Notes: generated by a model not told the origin, from the sequence alone. A stretch of 13,566 nt of DNA from REEB95 sp035632055 (GCA_035632055.1 DASQHO010000033.1:1-13566), one strand, 5' to 3'; counted from the first letter of the stretch, positions 1 through 7,199 are shown. Program-made: numbers and translations.

Positions 1-679
1 CGACCAACCCGATCCCCGCGCCGACCATCTGCGGCTGCTCGAAGCGCTGCTGTTCGCGTCGCAATCGCCCGTTGACGAGGCGGCGATCAAGGCGCGTTTG
101 CCGGGGGACGCCGACATTCCGTCGCTGATCGCCGAACTGGCCGAGCATTACCGCGGCCGCGGGGTGAACGTTGTTGAAGCTGCCGGCGGTTGGACGGTGC
201 GCACCGCGCCCGATCTCGGTCCGCGCCTCAAGCTGGTGCAGAAGATTTCGCGCAAGCTGTCGCGCGCGGCGATGGAGACACTGGCTATCGTTGCGTATCA
301 CCAGCCGGTAACGCGCGCCGAGATCGAGGATATTCGGGGCGTCGTGGTGTCGACGGGCACGCTCGACCTCCTGATGGAGATCGGATGGATCGGGCCCAGG
401 GGGCGCCGACAGACTGTCGGCCGGCCGGTAACCTGGGGCACGACTGACGCGTTCCTACTGCATTTCGGTCTCGCCAGTGCCGCCGATCTGCCGGGCATCG
501 AAGAGTTGCGCGCTTCCGGTCTGATTGGGCCACGGCCCGAATTGACGCTGAGCGAGACCGGCAAGCTCGCCGATCTGCCGATGGAAGGCGCCGGGACAGC
601 GGCCGACGACGCCGAGCAGGCAGCTGAAGCTGAGGCCGAAGCGGCCGCTGAAGAACTAGGACGCGGCGCTCAGGACTGA
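1..679 (+). CDS. scpB: Segregation and condensation protein ScpB (5' partial)
   Basis: ScpB is the winged-helix (kleisin-binding) subunit of the bacterial SMC-ScpAB condensin, which compacts and segregates the chromosome. The frame is open to the left edge (first full codon at base 2). The visible N-terminal part reads LRLLEALLFAS, the usual opening helix of ScpB, so the true start lies just upstream and only a few residues are missing. About 225 residues are visible. The core includes AMETLAIVAYHQPVTRAEI and a segment around IRGV, both typical of the family's winged-helix domains, followed by GRPVTWGTT near the second wing. The C-terminal 35 or so residues are Ala/Glu-rich low complexity and probably disordered. 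The TTG at 98 is not the start, because conserved sequence precedes it. The stop lies one base before tatB, so the two are probably co-transcribed; scpA would be expected upstream. Confidence 0.93.
   Translation, partial: DQPDPRADHLRLLEALLFASQSPVDEAAIKARLPGDADIPSLIAELAEHYRGRGVNVVEAAGGWTVRTAPDLGPRLKLVQKISRKLSRAAMETLAIVAYHQPVTRAEIEDIRGVVVSTGTLDLLMEIGWIGPRGRRQTVGRPVTWGTTDAFLLHFGLASAADLPGIEELRASGLIGPRPELTLSETGKLADLPMEGAGTAADDAEQAAEAEAEAAAEELGRGAQD
672..675 (+). promoter_or_regulatory. Ribosome binding site of tatB
   Basis: AGGA lies 5 bases before the tatB ATG, inside the last codons of scpB. It supports the ATG at 681 as the start and suggests that tatB translation is coupled to scpB. Confidence 0.5.
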
Positions 680-680
680 C

Positions 681-1088
681 ATGTTCGACTTCGCCTGGTC
701 CGAACTCGCGCTCATTGCGGTGGTTGCCTTGGTGGTAATCGGCCCCAAGGATTTGCCGCGCGTGATGAAGAACGTCGCGTTCTGGGTGCGCAAAGCGCGC
801 TCGATCGCGCGTGAGTTCCAGAACAGCCTCGAAGACATGGTGCACGACGCCGAACTCGATGACGTCAAGCGCGACCTCGACGCGGCAACGCGTTTCAACT
901 TCGACGAAGAGATGTCGAAGACCATCGATCCGCACGGCGAGCTCAAGCAGTCCCTGACGGCGCCCGAGTTGACCAATCCGCTCGCCGAGGTGCCCAAGCC
1001 GCCGTTAATTGAAGCCGCTCCCGAAACCAAGGCGGAACCTGAAACGAAGGCCGAGCCGGCCGCGTCTGAGGCGCCGAAGCCGTCATGA
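681..1088 (+). CDS. tatB: Sec-independent (twin-arginine) translocase subunit TatB
   Basis: TatB forms, with TatC, the receptor complex that binds twin-arginine signal peptides of folded export substrates at the inner membrane. The 135-residue product starts MFDFAWSELALIAVVALVVI, one N-terminal membrane helix with the conserved Glu at position 8 of TatB. A GPKDLP hinge follows, then an amphipathic basic helix with KARSIAREFQ. The hinge and that helix favour TatB over TatA, which usually has an FG hinge and a shorter helix. The C-terminal part (from about residue 85) is Pro/Ala/Glu-rich and carries a small tandem repeat (ETKAEP twice). The ATGA overlap with tatC couples the two genes. No tatA lies between scpB and this gene, although one often does in relatives; TatA may be encoded elsewhere, or this protein may cover both roles. 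The TatB assignment is confident. Confidence 0.93.
   Translation: MFDFAWSELALIAVVALVVIGPKDLPRVMKNVAFWVRKARSIAREFQNSLEDMVHDAELDDVKRDLDAATRFNFDEEMSKTIDPHGELKQSLTAPELTNPLAEVPKPPLIEAAPETKAEPETKAEPAASEAPKPS
1023..1058 (+). repeat. Two-unit tandem repeat in the tatB tail (ETKAEP x2)
   Basis: Two imperfect 18-base units, in frame, encode ETKAEP twice. They lie in the disordered tail of TatB, with differences only at third codon positions. This is probably a small slippage or duplication product without a specific role. Confidence 0.6.
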
Positions 1089-1912
1089 CCGACGATACGC
1101 GCGAAGACGAGCTCGAAAAGGGCAAAATGCCGCTGTTCGATCACTTGATCGAGCTCCGGAAGCGGCTGCTCTATTCGATTATCGCCTTTCTGATCCTGCT
1201 GGCGCCGTGCTGGTATTTCTCGCGCGAGATCTACGATTTCCTGGCGCGGCCGCTGGCGATGGCGCTCGCCGGCCAGACCGGACGACATTTCATCTACACC
1301 GACCTGACCGAGGCGTTCTTCACCAATCTGCGCGTCGCGGTCTGGTCTGCGTTCTGCCTCGCATTTCCGTTCATGGCGACGCAGCTCTGGCTGTTCGTCG
1401 CGCCCGGCCTTTACAAGAACGAACGCCGCGCCTTCCTGCCGTATCTGTTCGCGTCGCCTCTCCTGTTCATCCTGGGCGGCTCGCTGGTCTATTTCGTCAT
1501 CTTCCCGGTTGCCTGGCGCTTCTTCCTCAGCTTCGAACAGGCCGGCGGCAACGGCATCCTGCCGGTCGAGATCGAGCCGAAGGTCAGCGAATACTTGACG
1601 CTGGTGATGCGTCTGATGCTCGCGTTCGGCTTGGCATTTCAGCTGCCGGTGCTGCTGACGTTGATGGCGCGCGTCGGCCTGGTGACGGCGAAGGGCCTTG
1701 CGTCGAAACGGCGTTACGCGATCGTGCTCGTGTTTATTGCAGCCGCGGTCCTGACGCCGCCCGACATCTTCAGCCAGGTGTCGCTGGCGGTGCCGCTGCT
1801 GGCGCTGTTCGAAATCTCGATCTTCTGTTGCAAGATAGTCGAAAAGAAACGCGCCGAACGCGAGGCTCAGGAAGAGGCTGAGCTCGGCATCAAGCCGAAA
1901 GCCAAGACCTGA
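1085..1912 (+). CDS. tatC: Sec-independent (twin-arginine) translocase subunit TatC
   Basis: TatC is the six-helix inner-membrane core of the Tat translocase and binds the RR signal peptide. The 275-residue product carries HLIELRKRLL near the N-terminus (residues 20-29), with the conserved signal-binding Glu at 23. LYKNERR (109-115) holds the second conserved Glu (113), and TPPD (224-227) precedes the last helix. Hydrophobic segments fit the six-helix topology at roughly 29-46, 82-104, 118-142, 172-195, 209-223 and 228-246. The charged tail (about 252-275) is cytoplasmic. Length is slightly above the E. coli protein. The start ATG sits in the ATGA overlap with tatB, and the stop shares one base with the serS ATG (TGATG), so translation is likely coupled on both sides. 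Confidence 0.96.
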   Translation: MTDDTREDELEKGKMPLFDHLIELRKRLLYSIIAFLILLAPCWYFSREIYDFLARPLAMALAGQTGRHFIYTDLTEAFFTNLRVAVWSAFCLAFPFMATQLWLFVAPGLYKNERRAFLPYLFASPLLFILGGSLVYFVIFPVAWRFFLSFEQAGGNGILPVEIEPKVSEYLTLVMRLMLAFGLAFQLPVLLTLMARVGLVTAKGLASKRRYAIVLVFIAAAVLTPPDIFSQVSLAVPLLALFEISIFCCKIVEKKRAEREAQEEAELGIKPKAKT

Positions 1913-3201
1913 TGCTCGACATCCGCTGGATCCGCGAGAACCCGGACGCATTCGACAAGGGGCTGGCGCGACGCGGCCTGTCGCCAATAGCCGCGCAAAT
2001 TCTTCGCCTCGACAAGGAATGGCGTGAGGCGCAGACCGCAGCCGAGCAGAATCAGGCGGCGCGCGGCAAGCTCGGCCAGGAAATGGCTGCCGCCAAGACG
2101 AAAGGCAGCGATACAGCGGCGCTGATGCGCCAGATGGCCGAGAGCAAAGAAAAACAGACCTTCCTCGAGGCCGAAGCAGCGCGATTGCGCGAGGCGGTGG
2201 ACGCGGCGCTCGCGCCACTGCCCAATCTTCCGGCCGATGACGTGCCCGACGGCAAGGATGCGGCGGCCAACAAGCTGCTGCGCGAGGTCGGCGCCAAACC
2301 GAAATTCGATTTCAAGCCCAAGGACCATGCCGCGCTCGGCGAAGCGCTTGGCCGCATGGATTTCGCGCGTGCGGCGAAGATTTCGGGAGCGCGTTTTGTG
2401 GTGTTGTCGGGCAGCCTGGCGCGGCTGGCGCGCGCATTGGGACAGTTCATGCTCGACCTGCACACGCGTGAATTCGGCTACACCGAAGTGGTGCCGCCGT
2501 TGCTGGTGCGCGACGCAGCGGTGTTTGGCACCGGCCAGCTGCCGAAATTCGCCGACGATTTATTCCGCACAACGACCGGTCTATGGCTCATTCCGACGGC
2601 CGAAGTGCCGCTCACTAATCTCGCGCGCGAGGACATCGTCGACGACGAGAGATTGCCGCTGCGCTATACCGCGCTGACGCCGTGCTTCCGATCCGAAGCC
2701 GGCGCCGCCGGCAAGGACACGCGCGGCATGATCCGCCAGCACCAATTCGACAAGGTCGAGCTGGTGTCGATTGCGCACCCTGACAAATCCGCCGAAGAGC
2801 ATGAGCGCATGATCGGCTGTGCCGAGGAGGTGCTGAAGCGTCTCGGGCTCGCCTATCGCGTCATGCTGTTGTGCGCCGGCGACATGGGTGCGGCCGCACG
2901 CAAGACCTACGACATCGAAGTCTGGTTACCGGGGGAAGATCACGGCGCGGGCGCCTACCGCGAAATCTCGTCGTGTTCCAACTGCGGCGATTACCAGGCG
3001 CGGCGCATGGATGCGCGCTGCAAGCCGAAGGGCGGCAAGGGCACGCGCCTGGTGCACACGCTGAACGGCTCCGGCCTCGCGGTCGGCCGCGCGTTGATCG
3101 CGGTGATGGAGAATTACCAGCGCGCCGACGGGTCGATCGCGGTGCCCGCGGCGCTCCGGCCATACATGGGCGGAATCGAGGTTATTGCCGGTGGGGTTTG
3201 A
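1912..3201 (+). CDS. serS: Serine--tRNA ligase
   Basis: This is the class II aminoacyl-tRNA synthetase that charges tRNA-Ser (and tRNA-Sec where present) with serine, using ATP, in the cytoplasm. The 429-residue length is normal for bacterial SerRS. The N-terminus MLDIRWIRENPDAF is characteristic. Residues of roughly 30-105, rich in Ala/Glu/Lys, form the long antiparallel coiled-coil arm that grips the extra arm of tRNA-Ser. Class II motif 2 is visible as CFRSEAGAAG (258-267) and motif 3 as NGSGLAVGRALIAVMENYQ (385-403), whose Arg contacts ATP. YREISSCSNCGDYQARR, just before motif 3, is the family's serine-pocket region. It overlaps tatC by one base and surE by 11, which places a housekeeping enzyme inside this operon. 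No T-box or other leader control can be seen. Confidence 0.97.
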   Translation: MLDIRWIRENPDAFDKGLARRGLSPIAAQILRLDKEWREAQTAAEQNQAARGKLGQEMAAAKTKGSDTAALMRQMAESKEKQTFLEAEAARLREAVDAALAPLPNLPADDVPDGKDAAANKLLREVGAKPKFDFKPKDHAALGEALGRMDFARAAKISGARFVVLSGSLARLARALGQFMLDLHTREFGYTEVVPPLLVRDAAVFGTGQLPKFADDLFRTTTGLWLIPTAEVPLTNLAREDIVDDERLPLRYTALTPCFRSEAGAAGKDTRGMIRQHQFDKVELVSIAHPDKSAEEHERMIGCAEEVLKRLGLAYRVMLLCAGDMGAAARKTYDIEVWLPGEDHGAGAYREISSCSNCGDYQARRMDARCKPKGGKGTRLVHTLNGSGLAVGRALIAVMENYQRADGSIAVPAALRPYMGGIEVIAGGV

Positions 3202-3976
3202 TTTTCCGCTCGACCTACGCCGCGCCCGCATCCTGGTTTCGAACGACGACGGTATCGAGGCGCATGGCCTCAAGCTGCTGGTCAAGCTGGCGCGGTCGTT
3301 TTCCGACGACATCTGGGTATGCGCGCCCGAGACCGAGCAGAGCGGCGCCAGTCATTCGCTGACCATCGCCCGGCCGTTGCGTATCCGCAAATTGGGCGCC
3401 AAGCGCTACGCCGTCGACGGCACACCGACCGATTGCGTGCTGCTCGCGGCCAACGGCTTCATGCGCGCGCGCAAGCCCGATCTGATGTTCTCGGGGGTCA
3501 ATGCCGGCGGCAACATGGGCGAGGATGTGATCTATTCCGGAACCGTCGCCGCCGCGCTCGAGGCGACGCTGCTCGGCGTGCCCGCCATCGCCTTCAGTCA
3601 GCACGCCTCCAGCGGCGCGGATTTCCATTGGTCGACGGCGGCGAAATACCTGCCTCGGGTCGTTCGCCGCCTGGTGGCACAGGGCTGGCCGAGCAACACT
3701 TTGATCAACGTCAATTTCCCCGATGTGCCGCCATCCCAAGTCAAAGGCATTCATGTCACCGCCCAGGGACGCCGTAAGATCGGCGACAATCTGGTGGAAC
3801 GGCTCGATCCGCGTGGCCGGCCGTATTACTGGATCGGCCCGATGCGCGACGAGCAGCGCACCCGGCGGGGCACCGACGTCAAAGCCGTGGTCGATGGCTA
3901 TGTCTCGGTAACGCCCGTATTCTTTGATTTGACCAGCCGCCGCGTGCTGACGCAACTGCGCCGGGCCTTCCGATGA
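3191..3976 (+). CDS. surE: 5'/3'-nucleotidase SurE
   Basis: SurE is a metal-dependent phosphatase that hydrolyses nucleoside 5'- and 3'-monophosphates, and in some species short polyphosphate. It is linked to stationary-phase survival. The divalent-metal site is visible: NDDG (N18, D19, D20), QSGASHS (S51) and SGVNAGGN (N104), matching the E. coli D8/D9/S39/N92 set. GTVAAALEATLLGVPAIAFS is the usual core helix. With the GTG start the protein has 261 residues and a short leader (GFDFPLDLRR) before ARILVSNDDG. A TTG at 3185 would add two residues. The GAGG at 3177-3180 sits 10 bases from the GTG and 4 from the TTG, so the exact start is uncertain. Its start lies inside serS, and its stop overlaps pcm by ATGA. 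The surE-pcm-nlpD order matches E. coli. Confidence 0.95.
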   Translation: MGFDFPLDLRRARILVSNDDGIEAHGLKLLVKLARSFSDDIWVCAPETEQSGASHSLTIARPLRIRKLGAKRYAVDGTPTDCVLLAANGFMRARKPDLMFSGVNAGGNMGEDVIYSGTVAAALEATLLGVPAIAFSQHASSGADFHWSTAAKYLPRVVRRLVAQGWPSNTLINVNFPDVPPSQVKGIHVTAQGRRKIGDNLVERLDPRGRPYYWIGPMRDEQRTRRGTDVKAVVDGYVSVTPVFFDLTSRRVLTQLRRAFR

Positions 3977-4653
3977 CGCCGTCGGCCGACAAATCCGAAG
4001 TCGCGCGGCTGATCATGGAGTTGCGCGGCGAGGGCATCTCGGATCAACGCGTTCTCAACGCCATCGAGCGGACGCCGCGCGAGCTGTTCGTACCGGCAAC
4101 CTTCCGCGACCGCGCCTACGAGAACGTCGCGCTGCCCATCGGCCATGGCCAGACCATCAGCCAGCCGTATGTCGTCGCGCTGATGTCCCAGGCACTCGAT
4201 CTCAACGACCGCCACAAGGTGCTCGAAGTCGGCACCGGCTCGGGCTATCAGGCGGCAGTGCTGGCGCGGCTGTGCCGGCGCGTGCTGACTATCGAACGCC
4301 ATCGCGCGCTGCTCAAGGAGGCCGAGGCGCGTTTCGCCAAGCTGCGGCTGCACAACGTGACGACACGTTTCGGCGACGGCACCAAGGGCTGGCCCGAGCA
4401 CGAGACCTTCGACCGCATCATCGTCACTGCCGCGGCGCCGGAGATTCCGCGTAACCTGCTTGAGCATCTCACCGAAGGCGGCATCCTAGCGGCGCCGGTT
4501 GGGCCGGCCCGACGCGACCAGAAATTGTTGCGCGTGCGGCGCAAGAACGGCGACCTCGAAATCGAGAATCTCGGTGGCGTCCGATTCGTGCCGCTCGTCG
4601 CAGGCCTGCCGCGGGCGCGCGAAGGACTGTCGCGGCCGCCGCGCGCGTCATAA
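3973..4653 (+). CDS. pcm: Protein-L-isoaspartate O-methyltransferase
   Basis: Pcm uses S-adenosylmethionine to methylate L-isoaspartyl residues formed by ageing of Asn and Asp, starting their repair in damaged proteins. The 226-residue product has the SAM-binding glycine motif VLEVGTGSGY (83-92) and the family signature TISQPYVVALM with the active-site Ser at 63 (Ser60 in E. coli). FDRIIVTAAAPEIP, near the motif IV strand, is also typical. PRELFVP near the N-terminus matches the family. The last 20 or so residues are basic and less conserved. It overlaps surE by 4 bases and ends 9 bases before the NlpD-like gene. Pairing with surE is widespread and suggests a shared stress or maintenance role. 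Confidence 0.95.
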   Translation: MTPSADKSEVARLIMELRGEGISDQRVLNAIERTPRELFVPATFRDRAYENVALPIGHGQTISQPYVVALMSQALDLNDRHKVLEVGTGSGYQAAVLARLCRRVLTIERHRALLKEAEARFAKLRLHNVTTRFGDGTKGWPEHETFDRIIVTAAAPEIPRNLLEHLTEGGILAAPVGPARRDQKLLRVRRKNGDLEIENLGGVRFVPLVAGLPRAREGLSRPPRAS

Positions 4654-4662
4654 ACTGCGCGC

Positions 4663-5769
4663 ATGTCCTCGCGCGATCGGAGACGGCGCGCTTCCCTATT
4701 CGTGCTGGCGCTGGCGACGATCCTCGCCGGTTGCCAGAATGCGCATGTCCGGCTGGGCACGCCGCCGGCTGCGGGACCGTCTGCGCCGTCGGTTGCGCAG
4801 AATGCATCGCCGCTGCCACCCAATCCTGGAAATATTCCCGGCGGCATGGTCACCGTCGGCAACGACGAAACCATCTATCAAGTTTCACAGCGCACGGGTT
4901 CGCCGGTGCGCGACCTGATCGACGCCAATCATCTGCGCCCGCCGTATCGGCTGGCAGCCGGCCAATCGTTAATTGCACCGCGGACACCGACCCACGTCGT
5001 GCAGCACGGCGAGACGCTCTACACCATCGCCGATGCCGAGGGCGTCGAGCTTTATTCGCTGGCGCGCATGAACGAGCTGACCCCGCCGTTCGCGGTGAGG
5101 CCCGGCGAGGTGTTGAAGCTGCCGCCGGCGGTGGCGCGGCCGCTGGCGCCGCCGACGCCGCTACCGGGACCGCCGCCGGGTAAGCCCGATATCGCGACGG
5201 CAACGCTGGCGCCGGTGACAACGCAGCGAGAAGGCGCGCCGCCGTCAACGCCACCGCAAAAGCCCGAAGTCGCGAGCCTGCCGCCGCCGGCGCAAGCGCC
5301 TTCTGCATCTGCACCGCCGCCGCCCGCCACTCAATCGCCGGAGGCTGCCCTACCGGCACCGCCAGCGCGTGGCGGCCGTTTCCTCTGGCCAGTGCAGGGT
5401 AAAGTCATCGGCAATTTCGGCACGACGGCGTCGGGCACGCATAACGACGGCATCAACATCGCCGCGCCCAAGGGCACGCCGGTGCGCGCCGCCGATGCAG
5501 GCGTTGTCGCCTATGCCGGTAACGAACTGCGTGGCTATGGCAATCTGGTTCTGATCAAGCATGCCGGCGGCTGGATGACCGCCTATGCGCACAACGAAGT
5601 GCTACTGGTAAAACGCGGCGACGTGGTGAAGCGCGGACAGGAAATCGCCAAGGTCGGCACCACCGGCATCGTCAGCCAGCCGCAGCTCCATTTCGAAGTC
5701 CGCCGGGGCACGCAGGTGCTCGATCCAAGTCAATACCTGCCGTCCGATCAGGCGAGCGCCGGGCGCTAG
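4663..5769 (+). CDS. NlpD-like lipoprotein: LysM repeats plus degenerate LytM/M23 domain
   Basis: This is probably an envelope lipoprotein that binds peptidoglycan and controls cell-wall amidases during division, as E. coli NlpD does for AmiC. The 368-residue product starts with a basic stretch and a hydrophobic helix ending in a lipobox (LAGC, lipid-bearing Cys24). Two LysM domains follow at about 62-105 and 111-153. A Pro/Ala-rich linker (about 154-236) and a LytM/M23 domain (about 237-360, starting GRFLWPVQG) complete it. The zinc-binding pattern is broken. The usual HxGxD is replaced by N261-D-G263-I-N265, and the last HxH reads Q341-L-H343; only the YAH His (310) and the final His remain. 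It is therefore inferred to be an activator rather than an active endopeptidase. No good ribosome site precedes the ATG, and no rpoS follows. The DipM or NlpD naming is unsettled, so no symbol is given. Confidence 0.9.
   Translation: MSSRDRRRRASLFVLALATILAGCQNAHVRLGTPPAAGPSAPSVAQNASPLPPNPGNIPGGMVTVGNDETIYQVSQRTGSPVRDLIDANHLRPPYRLAAGQSLIAPRTPTHVVQHGETLYTIADAEGVELYSLARMNELTPPFAVRPGEVLKLPPAVARPLAPPTPLPGPPPGKPDIATATLAPVTTQREGAPPSTPPQKPEVASLPPPAQAPSASAPPPPATQSPEAALPAPPARGGRFLWPVQGKVIGNFGTTASGTHNDGINIAAPKGTPVRAADAGVVAYAGNELRGYGNLVLIKHAGGWMTAYAHNEVLLVKRGDVVKRGQEIAKVGTTGIVSQPQLHFEVRRGTQVLDPSQYLPSDQASAGR
5755..5769. terminator. Palindrome at the shared stop codons; possible weak bidirectional terminator
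   Basis: AGCGCCGGGCGCT (5755-5767) is a perfect inverted repeat around the G at 5761. In RNA it could form a 5-bp stem with a CGG loop on either strand. The CTAG at 5766-5769 provides the TAG stops of both converging genes. Neither strand has a run of T after the stem, so intrinsic termination would be weak at best. Confidence 0.25.
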
Positions 5770-6632
5770 CGTGCTTCGAGCTTCTTCCCGAGCCGCCCCG
5801 CCAAGTCCTGGATGTACTGCCACGCGACACGGCCAGAGCGCGCGCCGCGGGTGATCGCCCATTCCTGCGATTCCGCCTTGAGCTTGTCGGCTGGATAATC
5901 GAGGCCGTAGCGCTTGGCATAGCCGCGGATCATCGCCTGATAGGTTTCCTGGTCGCAGGCGTGGAAGCCGAGCCACAGGCCGAAACGGTCGGACAGCGAG
6001 ACTTTTTCCTCAACCGCTTCGCCCGGCATGATCGCGGTCGAGCGCTCGTTCTCGATCATGTCGCGTGCCAGCAGATGGCGGCGGTTCGACGTGGCGTAAA
6101 GCACGACATTGCCCGGCCGGCCTTCGATGCCGCCTTCGAGCACCGCCTTGAGCGATTTGTAGCTCGCATCCTGTGCATCGAACGACAGGTCGTCGCAGAA
6201 CAGCACGCAGCGGCGCTTCGTGGTGCGCAGCTTTGCGAGCAGGACGGGCAGGGATGGGATATCCTCACGGTGGATCTCGACGAGCACGAGCGAGCGCGGC
6301 CGCTCCTTGTTGATCGTGGCGTGCACCGCCTTGACCAGCGACGACTTGCCCATGCCGCGTGCGCCCCACAGCAGCACATTGTTTGCCGGCAAGCCCTTGG
6401 CGAAGCGTTGCGTGTTGTCGAGCAGGATGTCGCGCACGCGCTCGATACCCTGGAGCAGGTCGATCTCGACGCGGTTCACCGTCTTCACCGGCTCGAGCCA
6501 CTGGCCTTCCGCGTGCCAGACGAAGGCATCGGCGGCCTCGAAATCGACCACCGGATGGGCCTTCGGCGCGATCCGTTCGAGGGCGTCAGCAATGCGCTGC
6601 AGCAGCGTGTCGTGGCTCTTGTCGGCGCTCAT
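5766..6632 (-). CDS. DUF815-family AAA+ ATPase
   Basis: This is a cytoplasmic P-loop ATPase of the DUF815 family; its cellular role is not established to my knowledge. The 288-residue product has an N-terminal helical region. A Walker A motif follows, GARGMGKSS (90-98), then Walker B, CVLFCDDLSF (142-151), and a sensor-1-like ATSNRRHL (180-187). The downstream LSDRFGLWLGF (213-223) is a family hallmark and probably an arginine-finger region. The C-terminal part with ARSGRVAWQY resembles the AAA+ lid or sensor 2. Length is normal for the family. No clear ribosome site precedes the ATG at 6632, but no better start is seen. It stands alone on the minus strand, diverging from yajC and converging on the NlpD-like gene with a 4-base stop overlap. 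Placement beside envelope genes suggests, but does not show, an envelope-linked role. Confidence 0.9.
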   Translation of the reverse strand: MSADKSHDTLLQRIADALERIAPKAHPVVDFEAADAFVWHAEGQWLEPVKTVNRVEIDLLQGIERVRDILLDNTQRFAKGLPANNVLLWGARGMGKSSLVKAVHATINKERPRSLVLVEIHREDIPSLPVLLAKLRTTKRRCVLFCDDLSFDAQDASYKSLKAVLEGGIEGRPGNVVLYATSNRRHLLARDMIENERSTAIMPGEAVEEKVSLSDRFGLWLGFHACDQETYQAMIRGYAKRYGLDYPADKLKAESQEWAITRGARSGRVAWQYIQDLAGRLGKKLEAR

Positions 6633-6776
6633 GGAAGGGACGGTAAGCCTTTGGCAGGGAGGGAAAATTCGCCGCGACCCTAAGCGCGCCGACGCGCGCC
6701 GTCAACAGCGCCCTCGCCTTGCGCTTTCAACCCAAGTCCATTACCAATGCGCTCCACATCGCGCGGGAGTCCGAAT
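6633..6776. other. Divergent intergenic region, likely holding promoters for yajC operon and DUF815 gene
   Basis: These 144 bases separate two divergent genes, so promoters for both are expected here. For yajC the best candidate I see is TTGCGC (6719-6724), 17 bases and TACCAA (6742-6747), a weak match to sigma-70 boxes. A purine-rich GGGAGGG (6657-6663) has no start codon near it. A GCGCG/CGCGC-type inverted repeat lies near 6684-6699. No riboswitch or SecM-like arrest leader is recognisable. Confidence 0.4.
6765..6769 (+). promoter_or_regulatory. Ribosome binding site of yajC (decides the start)
   Basis: GGGAG lies 7 bases before the ATG at 6777. It fixes that codon as the yajC start in preference to the in-frame ATG at 6747, which would add ten residues unlike the family. 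Confidence 0.8.
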
Positions 6777-7196
6777 ATGTTCTTGATTTCGCCGGCCTAT
6801 GCGCAAGCGGCCGGAGGCAACAGCACTAGTACCATCATGCAGATGGCGCCGCTGGCGCTGATTTTCGTCGTCTTTTATTTCTTCCTCATTCGGCCGCAGC
6901 AGAAGAAGGCGAAAGAAACCAAGGCGATGCTCGAAGCCGTTCGCCGCGGCGATCGCGTCGTTACTGGCGGCGGCATCATCGGCACCGTTGCCAAGGTGGT
7001 GAACAACGACGAGGTTCTGATCGACATCGCCGACAACACCCGCGTCCGCGTCGTGCGTAGCACCATCGTCAACGTGCTCGCCAAGACCGCGCCGGCGGCC
7101 GTCGCCAAGGGCGACAAGGACAATGGCGGCGACAGCGACAGCGACGACGCTGCGGCCAAGGACGAAAACAAGGACAGCGCCAAAGCCGGCGGCTAG
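6777..7196 (+). CDS. yajC: Preprotein translocase subunit YajC
   Basis: YajC is a small single-span inner-membrane protein that associates with SecDF and the SecYEG translocon, and with YidC. With the start fixed by its ribosome site the product has 139 residues. MFLISPAYAQA at the N-terminus is typical of alphaproteobacterial YajC. The membrane helix spans about 20-38 and ends in FFLIRPQQKK, the family signature. The cytoplasmic domain continues with the conserved RRGDRVVTGGGIIGTV and a VRVVRSTIVNV strand. The tail (from about residue 108) is an acidic Lys/Asp-rich low-complexity stretch. Its stop is 3 bases before the secD ATG, so yajC, secD and secF form one operon, the standard arrangement. 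Confidence 0.95.
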   Translation: MFLISPAYAQAAGGNSTSTIMQMAPLALIFVVFYFFLIRPQQKKAKETKAMLEAVRRGDRVVTGGGIIGTVAKVVNNDEVLIDIADNTRVRVVRSTIVNVLAKTAPAAVAKGDKDNGGDSDSDDAAAKDENKDSAKAGG

Positions 7197-7199
7197 CGC

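Noticed and set aside
656..2218. Long minus-strand open frame (520 codons) opposite tatB, tatC and serS
   Set aside because: The translation is Arg/Gln/Ala-rich with no recognisable domain and lies opposite well-conserved genes; such antisense frames are common in GC-rich DNA.
5125..5370. GC-rich repetitive stretch as a possible DNA repeat element
   Set aside because: It is the codon-level result of the Pro/Ala-rich linker in the NlpD-like lipoprotein, with no regular unit.
6657..6663. GGGAGGG as a ribosome site for an unlisted small gene in the divergent spacer
   Set aside because: No ATG, GTG or TTG with a following open frame lies at a suitable distance.
6747..6776. Upstream in-frame ATG for yajC
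   Set aside because: It would add MRSTSRGSPN before the typical MFLISPAYAQ start, and the clear GGGAG site is placed for the ATG at 6777.
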